A stretch of DNA of 13,118 nt from Saprospiraceae bacterium (GTDB taxonomy: Bacteria; Bacteroidota; Bacteroidia; Chitinophagales; Saprospiraceae). This document shows, piece by piece, positions 7,757 through 13,118 of this stretch. Numbering within the stretch: position 1 is the first letter of the stretch; every line of letters begins with the position of its first letter. The stretch lies in assembly GCA_023300835.1 (NCBI GenBank), contig JALZVB010000278.1, positions 1 through 13,118 on the forward strand. Reading direction: 5' to 3'. The notes beneath the pieces were generated by a model that did not search any database, was not told the DNA's origin, and saw only the letters and a list, made by a program, of their open reading frames with translations. The position numbers were made by a program, and so were the translations under genes.

Positions 7757-8595
7757 TGAATATCAGGCAGTTATATATCGTCTGTATAATAATACAGCTG
7801 GCATTGATAGGATGTCAGAATACGACAAAGGATATACGAGAAGGTATAAAACTGGCTTCTGCATATGACAAAACGTTATATCTAGAAGATATTCAACATA
7901 AACTGAGTAGCAGAACAACTAGTGATTCCATAGCCCTACAAGCCAAGTATGTAGACGAGTGGATTATGGATCAAGTTATATACAACCAAGCTCAAGAATC
8001 ACTGGGTGATGATCCCGAAATATTGGGTCTGGTAGAAAAATATGAAGCTTCTCTATACAATCACAAATTGAAAGAGTTGCACTTAAAAGAGAACCTGGAT
8101 ACAACAATTACTCAGGCTCAATTAGATACTTTCTACGTACAACATAAGGATGAGTTTAACCTGCAAGAAAGTATTGTCAGGTTTCTATATATCAAAGTTC
8201 CTAAAGCAAGTTACAACGATACAATAGAGACATTATGGAAAACTGAAGATCTACCTGGATTACGTTCTTATGTTTCTCAGCAAGGAGGAATACAACAACT
8301 AGACATAAATGCATGGCATTATTACAGTGAACTGAAAGCGATATGTCCAGAAAAGCTGTCAGCCAAAATAAATTTAAAAAAGACGGAGTCTTACTCATTA
8401 AAGAATGAGAAAAATTATTTTTTTATAAAGGTTCTAGAACATAAAAGTAAGAAAGAAAAAGCACCACTTTCTTTTGTAAAAGAACCCATTGTAAGAAGAG
8501 TCTTATTTGAGCGATCAAATACATTGCTAAAGGAATGGAAACAGCATCTATTCAAAGAAAACATTAAAAGTAAAAGCATTTACATCAGACATTGA
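7756..8595 (+). CDS. Lipoprotein related to SurA/PpiC, isomerase site degenerate
   Basis: A 279-residue lipoprotein. The N-terminus is hydrophobic up to the lipobox LIGC with Cys20 as the lipidation site, so it should be anchored in the inner or outer membrane facing the periplasm. The helical region 30-135 resembles the SurA N-terminal arm (WIMDQVIYNQA, then a QAQLDTFYVQHKDEF segment). Residues about 140-240 match the fold order of a parvulin domain but lack the GG-x-LG loop and the GFH motif, so catalysis is unlikely. The end (KAPLSFVKEPIVRRV onward) is the closing arm helix seen in SurA-type proteins. GTG start at 7756 overlaps the stop of the upstream gene by one base, which implies translational coupling. 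Likely a membrane-tethered holdase or partner of the two active isomerases. Family placement by neighbourhood and weak pattern only. Confidence 0.72.
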   Translation: MNIRQLYIVCIIIQLALIGCQNTTKDIREGIKLASAYDKTLYLEDIQHKLSSRTTSDSIALQAKYVDEWIMDQVIYNQAQESLGDDPEILGLVEKYEASLYNHKLKELHLKENLDTTITQAQLDTFYVQHKDEFNLQESIVRFLYIKVPKASYNDTIETLWKTEDLPGLRSYVSQQGGIQQLDINAWHYYSELKAICPEKLSAKINLKKTESYSLKNEKNYFFIKVLEHKSKKEKAPLSFVKEPIVRRVLFERSNTLLKEWKQHLFKENIKSKSIYIRH

Positions 8596-8630
8596 ATAAA
8601 GTGTGCCTTACTATCGTTAAGATCAATACT

Positions 8631-9989
8631 ATGAAAAATACTATTCTCACTCTATTTACCCTAATATCATTTCAGACATTACAATTGACTGCACAAGATC
8701 GTATGATCATAGATAAGGTCATTGCTCGTGTCGGTACGGAATCTATACTACTATCTGATGTAGAAGAGCAGCACAGTTACGCTATCACGCAAGGAGGAGA
8801 AGATACCCCAGAGCTAAAGTGTCAGATACTGGAATCACTTATGGGCCAGAAAATCATAGTTCATCAAGCTAAACTAGATAGTGTTATCATCTCAGATGAA
8901 GAAATTGAATCCAGCTTAGATTTCAGAATAGAACAGGTGTTGAGACAGATGAACGGAGACGAGAAATTTTTTGAAGAATATTATCAGATGACTGTTACGG
9001 AGATGAGAGAAAACCTTAGAGATGACCTGGAACATCAGATGCTTGCAGAGAGAATGCAGTCTAGCGTTCTTAACGAAGTAAACATAACACCGTCGGAAGT
9101 CAAGACTTTTTTCAAATCTATTCCTACAGACAGTCTTCCTTACCTGAATGCTGAGGTGGAAGTAGCTGAAATTGTAGTGAAACCGCAAATCAATGAAGAA
9201 GAAAGACTCTTGTCTCTAAAAAAGATACTCGACATAAGAAAGCGTATCATAGAAGGTGGGGAAGACTTTGCAGAATTGTCTAAAAAATACTCAGATGATC
9301 CCGGTTCTGGATCTCGTGGAGGTGACTTAGGATTTGCAGAGAGAGGAACTTATGTACAAGAGTTTGAAGCAGCTGCTTATGTTCTCGAAAAAGGAGAAAT
9401 TTCTGAGCCCGTAGAAACACAGTTTGGATTTCATCTCTTAGAACTAATAGAAAGACGAGGTAACAAGATACACCTTAGACATATACTTATAAAGCCAGAA
9501 ATAACATCTGCGGACAACGAGCTCGCTAAAGTGCATCTTGATAGTGTAAAAGCTATGATTGTTAACGGTGAAATGACTTTTACAGAAGCTGCCAAGAAAC
9601 ATTCTGAAGAAGAAGTACCCAGTTATCACCAGAATGGGATGTTACAGAACTCTAGAACAGGTAAATATGCATTCGAAACAGCAGAATTACCATCAGAAAT
9701 TTATTTTGCTATCGAAGAAATGAATGTAAATGATATATCAGAAACATTAGAATATCCACTACCTACAGGTGAAGTATATTTCAGAATCGTTCAGGTTGTT
9801 TCTATGACCAAACCTCACAGGGCTTCACTAGAACAGGATTACTCTAAAATTCTGAACTTTGCTAAGGAAAGTAAGAAAAACGAATATTTTACCGCTTGGC
9901 TAGAAGAAAAAGTAGGCAGCACTTATATTAAGATAGATAGTGATTACTTGACTTGTCCTTCTATAGAGGAATTGTTAAATGTGAACTAA
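8631..9989 (+). CDS. surA: SurA-like periplasmic chaperone / parvulin isomerase
   Basis: A 452-residue SurA-type folding factor for outer-membrane proteins. Residues 1-22 are a signal peptide ending TAQ. The N-terminal arm begins IIDKVIARVGTESILLSDVE (26-45), the classic SurA_N opening. Parvulin 1 is about 175-273: VAEIVVKP, SDDPGSGSRGGDLGF (221-235), FEAAAYVLEKGEISEPVETQ and GFHLLEL. Parvulin 2 is about 280-390, opening HLRHILIKP but with a weaker loop (HSEEEVPSYHQNGML), so the first domain looks the more intact of the two. A longer frame begins at a TTG at 8592, overlapping the previous gene, but the ATG at 8631 is directly followed by the signal peptide and was chosen. Last gene of the operon, 35 bases after the lipoprotein gene. 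Confidence 0.92.
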   Translation: MKNTILTLFTLISFQTLQLTAQDRMIIDKVIARVGTESILLSDVEEQHSYAITQGGEDTPELKCQILESLMGQKIIVHQAKLDSVIISDEEIESSLDFRIEQVLRQMNGDEKFFEEYYQMTVTEMRENLRDDLEHQMLAERMQSSVLNEVNITPSEVKTFFKSIPTDSLPYLNAEVEVAEIVVKPQINEEERLLSLKKILDIRKRIIEGGEDFAELSKKYSDDPGSGSRGGDLGFAERGTYVQEFEAAAYVLEKGEISEPVETQFGFHLLELIERRGNKIHLRHILIKPEITSADNELAKVHLDSVKAMIVNGEMTFTEAAKKHSEEEVPSYHQNGMLQNSRTGKYAFETAELPSEIYFAIEEMNVNDISETLEYPLPTGEVYFRIVQVVSMTKPHRASLEQDYSKILNFAKESKKNEYFTAWLEEKVGSTYIKIDSDYLTCPSIEELLNVN

Positions 9990-10006
9990 TTCCAATACAA
10001 GATGCA

Positions 10007-10034
10007 ACTAAAAGGCCTTTAGTAGCATACTAAA
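10007..10034 (+). repeat. Overlapping alternative hairpins behind surA
   Basis: The central segment TTTAGT (10018-10023) can pair with ACTAAA upstream (10007-10012) or, as TTTAGTA, with TACTAAA downstream (10028-10034). The two hairpins exclude each other. No U-run follows on plus; A7 does (10032-10038). It is likely part of the 3' untranslated region of the operon. The rest of the 177-base gap before the next gene shows nothing else beyond the promoter box listed separately. Confidence 0.35.
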
Positions 10035-10124
10035 AAAACAAAGGTGAAGTGAAATCATCATCATTGTCGTCCACTTATATTATCAATAATAGCCTAACGG
10101 CTGTCTTAAGAACGGCACATGATT

Positions 10125-10132
10125 TATATTTG
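10125..10132 (+). promoter_or_regulatory. -7 box TATATTTG
   Basis: Exact TAnnTTTG match 34 bases before the ATG at 10167. No TTG at the expected distance upstream. Good position for the promoter of the two-gene unit that follows. Confidence 0.45.
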
Positions 10133-10166
10133 TACTGACCATAAATATTGAACTAGGTATATTCTA

Positions 10167-10832
10167 ATGAAATTTGATAAAGAAATAGAAGAAATTGTCT
10201 ACCAAGAGTATTTGGATATGGACCCAAAAGCGTACCAAGACAAAATAAGATTCTTTGAATTTAACAGTTCAGAAATCTCTTCTCTTGACTATCCTTTATT
10301 TCTCGAAATACGTTTTGATTACTTGTTTTCATTATTTGAAGTAGGAGAATATTATTCTTTCCTTAATAATGTAGATCCGTTATTGAATGCCGTCATAGAA
10401 GAGAGTATCGTGTTGAAGGGGTTTGAGGATATATTTCAAGAATTGCTTTTCCGTAAAGCCTGTGCACTGCACAACACTATAGATTTTCATGCTGCGGATT
10501 ATCATTATTCAGAATTGATAAAAATTGATCCCCTCAACCAAACCTATAAATTGGCTTACCAAAAAAACGTCATCAGCAAGATGCGTTCTGAAAGTCAGAA
10601 GATGAGAGGTTTTCAGATTTTATTGCTTTTTATAGCAGGTCTAGTGATTGCTGTAGAGTTGTTAATTGTAAAAACGTTCTATGCAAACTGGCTCCATATA
10701 TTTGAAACAACAAGAAACATCATGCTTGCGAGTTCTATTCTATTAATGGTATCCCAAGAAATAAGAATGCGATATATCAGTTATCGCAGAATACAGTCTA
10801 TCGTCAATAGTGTCAAGCACAAAATAAACTAA
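10167..10832 (+). CDS. Unrecognised protein, helical N-domain and two C-terminal membrane helices
   Basis: A 221-residue protein I do not recognise. Residues 1-145 are predicted soluble and mostly helical and acidic. The stretch FRKACALHNTIDFHAADYHY (95-114) followed by LIKIDPLNQ reads like one TPR-type helical hairpin, a weak match. Two membrane helices follow: about 148-171 (FQILLLFIAGLVIAVELLIV) and 184-199 (NIMLASSILLMVSQEI). A basic tail (RMRYISYRR onward) probably lies in the cytoplasm. No signal peptide, so the helical domain should be cytoplasmic too. It has its own -7 box and a small membrane-protein frame 44 bases downstream. Base and codon use are like the neighbours. Function unknown. 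Confidence 0.8.
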   Translation: MKFDKEIEEIVYQEYLDMDPKAYQDKIRFFEFNSSEISSLDYPLFLEIRFDYLFSLFEVGEYYSFLNNVDPLLNAVIEESIVLKGFEDIFQELLFRKACALHNTIDFHAADYHYSELIKIDPLNQTYKLAYQKNVISKMRSESQKMRGFQILLLFIAGLVIAVELLIVKTFYANWLHIFETTRNIMLASSILLMVSQEIRMRYISYRRIQSIVNSVKHKIN

Positions 10833-10876
10833 ACTAACCTCCCGTGTCATTTTCAAAGAAGCATCGTTATAAGAGT

Positions 10877-11008
10877 ATGAGAGAAAAGAACAAACTGGCC
10901 TGGTTCAAGGCACGGTCTGGTTTCTGGATTTCTCTTGCTGCCATCATCGTCTATGCGATCATGAACAGAGTTTCTATTAAGGATTACCTGCTCACTTATT
11001 TTATGTAA
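10877..11008 (+). CDS. Small single-pass membrane protein candidate, 43 residues
   Basis: A short frame beginning MREKNKLAWFKARSG, with one strongly hydrophobic segment, FWISLAAIIVYAIMNRV, at about 16-32, and ending KDYLLTYFM. Positive residues before the helix suggest N-in topology. It starts 44 bases after the stop of the preceding membrane protein, on the same strand, and no other credible gene fills the space. A 60-codon frame on the opposite strand (10853-11035) is polar and featureless, so the plus-strand reading is preferred. Function unknown; it may be a partner of the upstream protein. Whether it is translated is inference. Confidence 0.5.
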   Translation: MREKNKLAWFKARSGFWISLAAIIVYAIMNRVSIKDYLLTYFM

Positions 11009-11017
11009 TACCCGTTT

Positions 11018-11210
11018 ACCTTCAGAAGGTCGCACATGTTTTAATAAAATTTGACCACTTTAGCGTTGGAATACTGGTCACAGCAATAGCTATACCTGCG
11101 TTCTTCGCCTTGAGCTAAACAAGTTCTTTTTAAAGTTTTCTACGACATCTTAAGTTACAAACTTAGGTTGGTATGAGAGATTGAATAACAAGTCTACATT
11201 TGATATTCAA
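11018..11210. repeat. Cluster of short inverted repeats in a convergent 3' gap
   Basis: The 245-base gap between the small plus-strand frame and the end of the phosphorylase gene holds no gene. It contains ACCTTC-A-GAAGGT (11018-11030), TGACCA/TGGTCA (11052-11057 and 11075-11080), TAAGTT-ACA-AACTTA (11151-11165) and TTGAATA/TATTCAA (11181-11187 and 11204-11210). None has a clean GC-rich stem plus U-run, so no firm intrinsic terminator is called, but the last two are well placed to end the minus-strand phosphorylase transcript. Confidence 0.35.
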
Positions 11211-11253
11211 CCGTTCCTGCGACAACTTGAAACAGAAATGGTATTACTTACTC

Positions 11254-12084
11254 TCATCTTTCCAGAAACCCATCCACCATAATCTTAAGTTTAGGCAAGG
11301 CACTCTCAGCAACAGCAATAACATCTTCTAGAGAAGTAGAGGTCAAGTTATCAATGGGGTAACAAACATTGGTAACTATAGACAACACAGCAACTTTTAT
11401 CCCCACATGATGAGCAACGATCACTTCAGGTACTGTGGACATACCTACGACATCAGCACCTAATATATGTAGCATATTATATTCAGCAGGCGTTTCTAGA
11501 CTGGGGCCTTGGAAAGCGGCATAGACACCTTCTGATATTGGTGTACCATATCCCTCCAGCCATTTAGCGCTAAGCGTCTTCCTCAATTCTTTACTGTAAG
11601 TCTCAAGCATATCTGGAAACCTAATGCCAAACCGCTCATCATTAGCACCACGTAAGGGATGATCAGGTAATAAGTTGATGTGATCTTTTATTAACACGAT
11701 TTCGCCAGCCTGGTAACTGGGGTTGAGTCCGCCGGTAGCATTGGTCATAAGAACCTCTTTAATACCCATTAGGGCCATAACTCTTATGGGAAAAGCAATT
11801 TCTTTGGCTGTGAAGCCTTCATAATAATGCAATCTTCCTGTAACCCCTAGAAATACAGTATCACTATCTGGATATCTCAGTAATAAAAAATCCCCTTTAT
11901 GAAAAGTCGTCGTACCCATATGAGGTACATCAGAAAAAGGTATGGTCGATATCAAGTCATAATTACCAAAAACTGTACTTATCCCAGAACCAGAAACGAC
12001 AGCCTTCAGAGGTGTTTGTTGACACCTTTCTAAGAGATAAGAAGCGGCAACTTGAGCACTATTATATTCAGACTTGGAATCCAT
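11254..12084 (-). CDS. punA: Purine nucleoside phosphorylase, trimeric (PNP/MTAP) family
   Basis: A 276-residue cytoplasmic enzyme of purine salvage that splits inosine and guanosine with phosphate into base and ribose-1-phosphate. The landmarks line up with human PNP: SGSG phosphate loop (31-34), GRLHYYEG with Arg84, His86, Tyr88 and Glu89, NATGGLN (115-121), GPSLETPAE with Glu197, GMSTVPE with Met215, and TN at 238-239. Asn239 takes the place of human Asn243, the residue that reads a 6-oxo purine, so inosine/guanosine preference is expected over adenosine or methylthioadenosine. Leu196 replaces the usual Phe of the ribose pocket. Full length for the family. Start ATG at 12084; the only nearby upstream ATG is followed at once by TGA. 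It is transcribed divergently from rimP. A weak -7-like box (TATAATTG, minus strand, 12117-12110) lies 26 bases upstream. Confidence 0.95.
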   Translation of the reverse strand: MDSKSEYNSAQVAASYLLERCQQTPLKAVVSGSGISTVFGNYDLISTIPFSDVPHMGTTTFHKGDFLLLRYPDSDTVFLGVTGRLHYYEGFTAKEIAFPIRVMALMGIKEVLMTNATGGLNPSYQAGEIVLIKDHINLLPDHPLRGANDERFGIRFPDMLETYSKELRKTLSAKWLEGYGTPISEGVYAAFQGPSLETPAEYNMLHILGADVVGMSTVPEVIVAHHVGIKVAVLSIVTNVCYPIDNLTSTSLEDVIAVAESALPKLKIMVDGFLER

Positions 12085-12096
12085 ATCACATTTCGC

Positions 12097-12127
12097 TTGT
12101 TCAATCTACCAATTATACTTATATTTG
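12097..12127 (+). promoter_or_regulatory. Bacteroidota-type promoter for rimP-nusA
   Basis: TTG at 12097-12099, a 20-base spacer, then TATATTTG at 12120-12127. Both elements and the spacing fit the -33/-7 consensus, the best promoter in the window. Transcription should begin near 12133, only about 10 bases before the hairpin at 12144. Confidence 0.65.
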
Positions 12128-12143
12128 TTCAAAATTGAGATAG

Positions 12144-12170
12144 AAGAGGGAGCAAATGTTCCCTCTTTTT
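12144..12170 (+). promoter_or_regulatory. Terminator-like hairpin holding the rimP start codon
   Basis: AAGAGGGA (12144-12151) pairs perfectly with TCCCTCTT (12160-12167). The loop is eight bases and the T-run is 12166-12170, so it has the layout of an intrinsic terminator. The loop contains the first rimP ATG (12156-12158), and the stem holds the only Shine-Dalgarno-like sequence in the window (AGGGAG). It may be a leader attenuator or a structure that hides the start. Structure is seen; function is inference. Confidence 0.5.
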
Positions 12171-12650
12171 AATTTAAGTATATTGGATAGAGTAATAGAA
12201 AGTATTAAAAAGTCAGCTACTGAGGGTCTAGAAATGGACGAACTGAGTGGATGTTTCCTTCTAGATGTAACCGTCAAAGGAGACAAAGTAGAAGTATATG
12301 CAGACGCTGATGAGGGAATAAAATTCTCTCAATGTCAGAAACTGAGTAGACATATAGAAGCCTACCTTGACGAAAGCTTACTCATAGGTGAAAAGTATGC
12401 GCTTGTCGTGTCTTCTCCAGGAGCTGAGAAACCATTGATATTATTCAGACAATACCCTAGGAATGTAGGGCGGACGATGGAATTCAAAATGAAAGATGAA
12501 ACTGTAATTACAGGGAAGATGCTTTCTGTTGAAAACCAAGATATTAATATCGAAATACAAGGGAAAAAGAAAAAAGAAGTAGAGCTTAAGGTTATCCCAT
12601 TTGAAGAGATAGCTGAAGCAAAAGTGATAATTACATTTTCCAAAAAATAA
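12156..12650 (+). CDS. rimP: Ribosome maturation factor RimP
   Basis: A 164-residue cytoplasmic factor needed for 30S subunit maturation. The N-terminal alpha/beta domain shows CFLLDVTVKGDKVEVYADAD (33-52), an acidic strand pair, then SRHIEAYLDE and VVSSPGAEKPL, the conserved SSPG-x-x-x-PL element of the family. The C-terminal SH3-like domain runs from about 105 to 162 (VGRTMEFKMKDETVITGKM onward). The first ATG at 12156 lies in the loop of a hairpin. The next in-frame start is a TTG at 12183, which would drop nine residues that are not part of the core fold, so the true start is open. It is the first gene of an operon with nusA 67 bases downstream, the widespread rimP-nusA pairing. Confidence 0.93.
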   Translation: MFPLFNLSILDRVIESIKKSATEGLEMDELSGCFLLDVTVKGDKVEVYADADEGIKFSQCQKLSRHIEAYLDESLLIGEKYALVVSSPGAEKPLILFRQYPRNVGRTMEFKMKDETVITGKMLSVENQDINIEIQGKKKKEVELKVIPFEEIAEAKVIITFSKK

Positions 12651-12654
12651 ACAG

Positions 12655-12671
12655 GCACAGAAAGTCTGTGC
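12655..12671 (+). repeat. Hairpin GCACAGA-AAG-TCTGTGC between rimP and nusA
   Basis: Perfect seven-base arms with a three-base loop, starting five bases past the rimP stop. No U-run follows, so read-through to nusA is expected. It could set an mRNA cleavage or stability boundary between the two genes. Confidence 0.45.
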
Positions 12672-12697
12672 TGTAGTAACTAAAAAAATATTTCAAG

Positions 12698-12721
12698 ATG
12701 AAAAAGATGATTGAACAATGA
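12698..12721 (+). other. Mini-ORF MKKMIEQ overlapping the nusA start
   Basis: ATG at 12698, seven codons, then TGA at 12719-12721 overlapping the nusA ATG (12718-12720) as ATGA. The arrangement would allow translational coupling of nusA to a leader peptide. It is very short and could be chance; codon bias cannot be judged. Confidence 0.25.
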
Positions 12722-13118
12722 ATCTGGTAGAATCATTTTCGGAATTTAAAGCGGGAAAAAATATTGACAGACCTACTATGGTAAGAGTACTGGAAGACGT
12801 CTTCCGTACACTTATTAGAAAAAAGTATGGCGCTGATGATAATTTTGACGTCATCGTAAATGACCAGAACGGTGATTTAGAGATGTGGAGAGTAAGAGAC
12901 ATTGTTCCCGATGGAGAAGTTACTGACGAAATGAGTCAGATTTCAAGCTCAGAGGCACTATCTATCGAAGACGATTACGAGATAGGTGATGAATGTTACG
13001 AACAATTGACACTTGAGGATTTTGGCAGAAGAGCTATCCTCGCCGCTAGACAGACACTTATATCTAGAATAATGGAACTCGAGAAAGACGAAGTCTTCAA
13101 GAGATATTCTGATAGAGT
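12718..13118 (+). CDS. nusA: Transcription factor NusA, N-terminal part
   Basis: The first 133 codons of NusA, cut by the right edge. The visible part is the N-terminal RNA-polymerase-binding domain: FDVIVNDQNGDLEMWRVRDI (43-62), then DGEV, an EALSIEDDYEIGDE segment and FGRRAILAARQTLISRIMEL (102-121), all typical of bacterial NusA. The S1 and KH domains lie beyond the window. NusA binds the elongating polymerase and modulates pausing, termination and antitermination. A stop codon (TGA at 12712-12714) lies in frame just upstream, so ATG 12718 is the earliest possible start. Second gene of the rimP operon. Confidence 0.95.
   Translation, partial: MNLVESFSEFKAGKNIDRPTMVRVLEDVFRTLIRKKYGADDNFDVIVNDQNGDLEMWRVRDIVPDGEVTDEMSQISSSEALSIEDDYEIGDECYEQLTLEDFGRRAILAARQTLISRIMELEKDEVFKRYSDR

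Noticed and set aside
8592..8630. Upstream TTG start for the SurA-like gene
   Set aside because: It would put 13 extra residues before a clean signal peptide and overlap the previous gene; ATG 8631 fits better.
7187..9629. Minus-strand frames of 61-90 codons inside the parvulin operon
   Set aside because: Shadows of lysine- and glutamate-rich coding sequence, giving Phe/Leu-rich nonsense products.
10853..11035. 60-codon minus-strand frame
   Set aside because: Polar, featureless product overlapping the more plausible plus-strand small membrane protein.
12362..12902. Minus-strand frames at 12362-12658 and 12693-12902
   Set aside because: Antisense to rimP and nusA, whose family motifs are unambiguous.
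1..13118. Search by eye for tRNA, rRNA, CRISPR repeats, insertion-sequence ends, integrase or defence genes
   Set aside because: No T-loop-like tRNA core in any gap, no regularly spaced repeats, no transposase motifs. The window does not look like a mobile island, and no novel multi-gene defence-type system is supported.

Overview
The window is chromosomal DNA from a member of the Bacteroidota, most likely a marine or aquatic Saprospiria/Chitinophagia-type bacterium. Four signs support this. A secreted nuclease carries a type IX secretion (Por) C-terminal sorting domain. A large surface protein is built from HYR-like repeats plus a C-type lectin fold. The promoter-like boxes fit the Bacteroidota TAnnTTTG -7 consensus. 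Almost no start codon has a Shine-Dalgarno sequence; upstream regions are simply AT-rich. The genus assignment is inference.

Left part (1-3696, all minus strand): the N-terminal 741 residues of a giant cell-surface adhesin-like protein whose C-terminus lies off the left edge, a roughly 390-base gap with several inverted repeats, and a complete secreted endonuclease I family enzyme with a T9SS tail. Centre (3913-9989, plus strand): an AspT/YidE-type membrane transporter with two cytoplasmic RCK_C-like domains, then a tight three-gene operon of periplasmic parvulin/SurA-type folding factors: a 653-residue double-parvulin protein, a lipoprotein that looks like a degenerate catalytic-site-less relative, and a SurA-like protein. 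Their likely job is outer-membrane and exported protein folding, consistent with the large secreted, disulfide-rich products encoded to the left.

Right part (9990-13118): an unrecognised 221-residue protein with two C-terminal membrane segments, followed by a 43-residue single-pass membrane protein candidate, both on plus. Next is a purine nucleoside phosphorylase on minus, divergent from the start of the rimP-nusA operon on plus (ribosome maturation factor, then transcription factor NusA cut by the right edge).

No mobile element, tRNA, rRNA, CRISPR array or defence system was seen. The gene content is mostly ordinary chromosomal housekeeping and secretion. The points most worth a second look are non-coding or small: a terminator-like hairpin that holds the rimP start codon in its loop directly behind a near-consensus promoter; a mini-ORF overlapping the nusA start; the 43-residue membrane protein; a 10-base motif (TTCTTGACAA) found three times in intergenic DNA and twice as part of a palindrome; a perfect 14-bp hairpin between the two secreted-protein genes; and the internal module duplication in the large parvulin.
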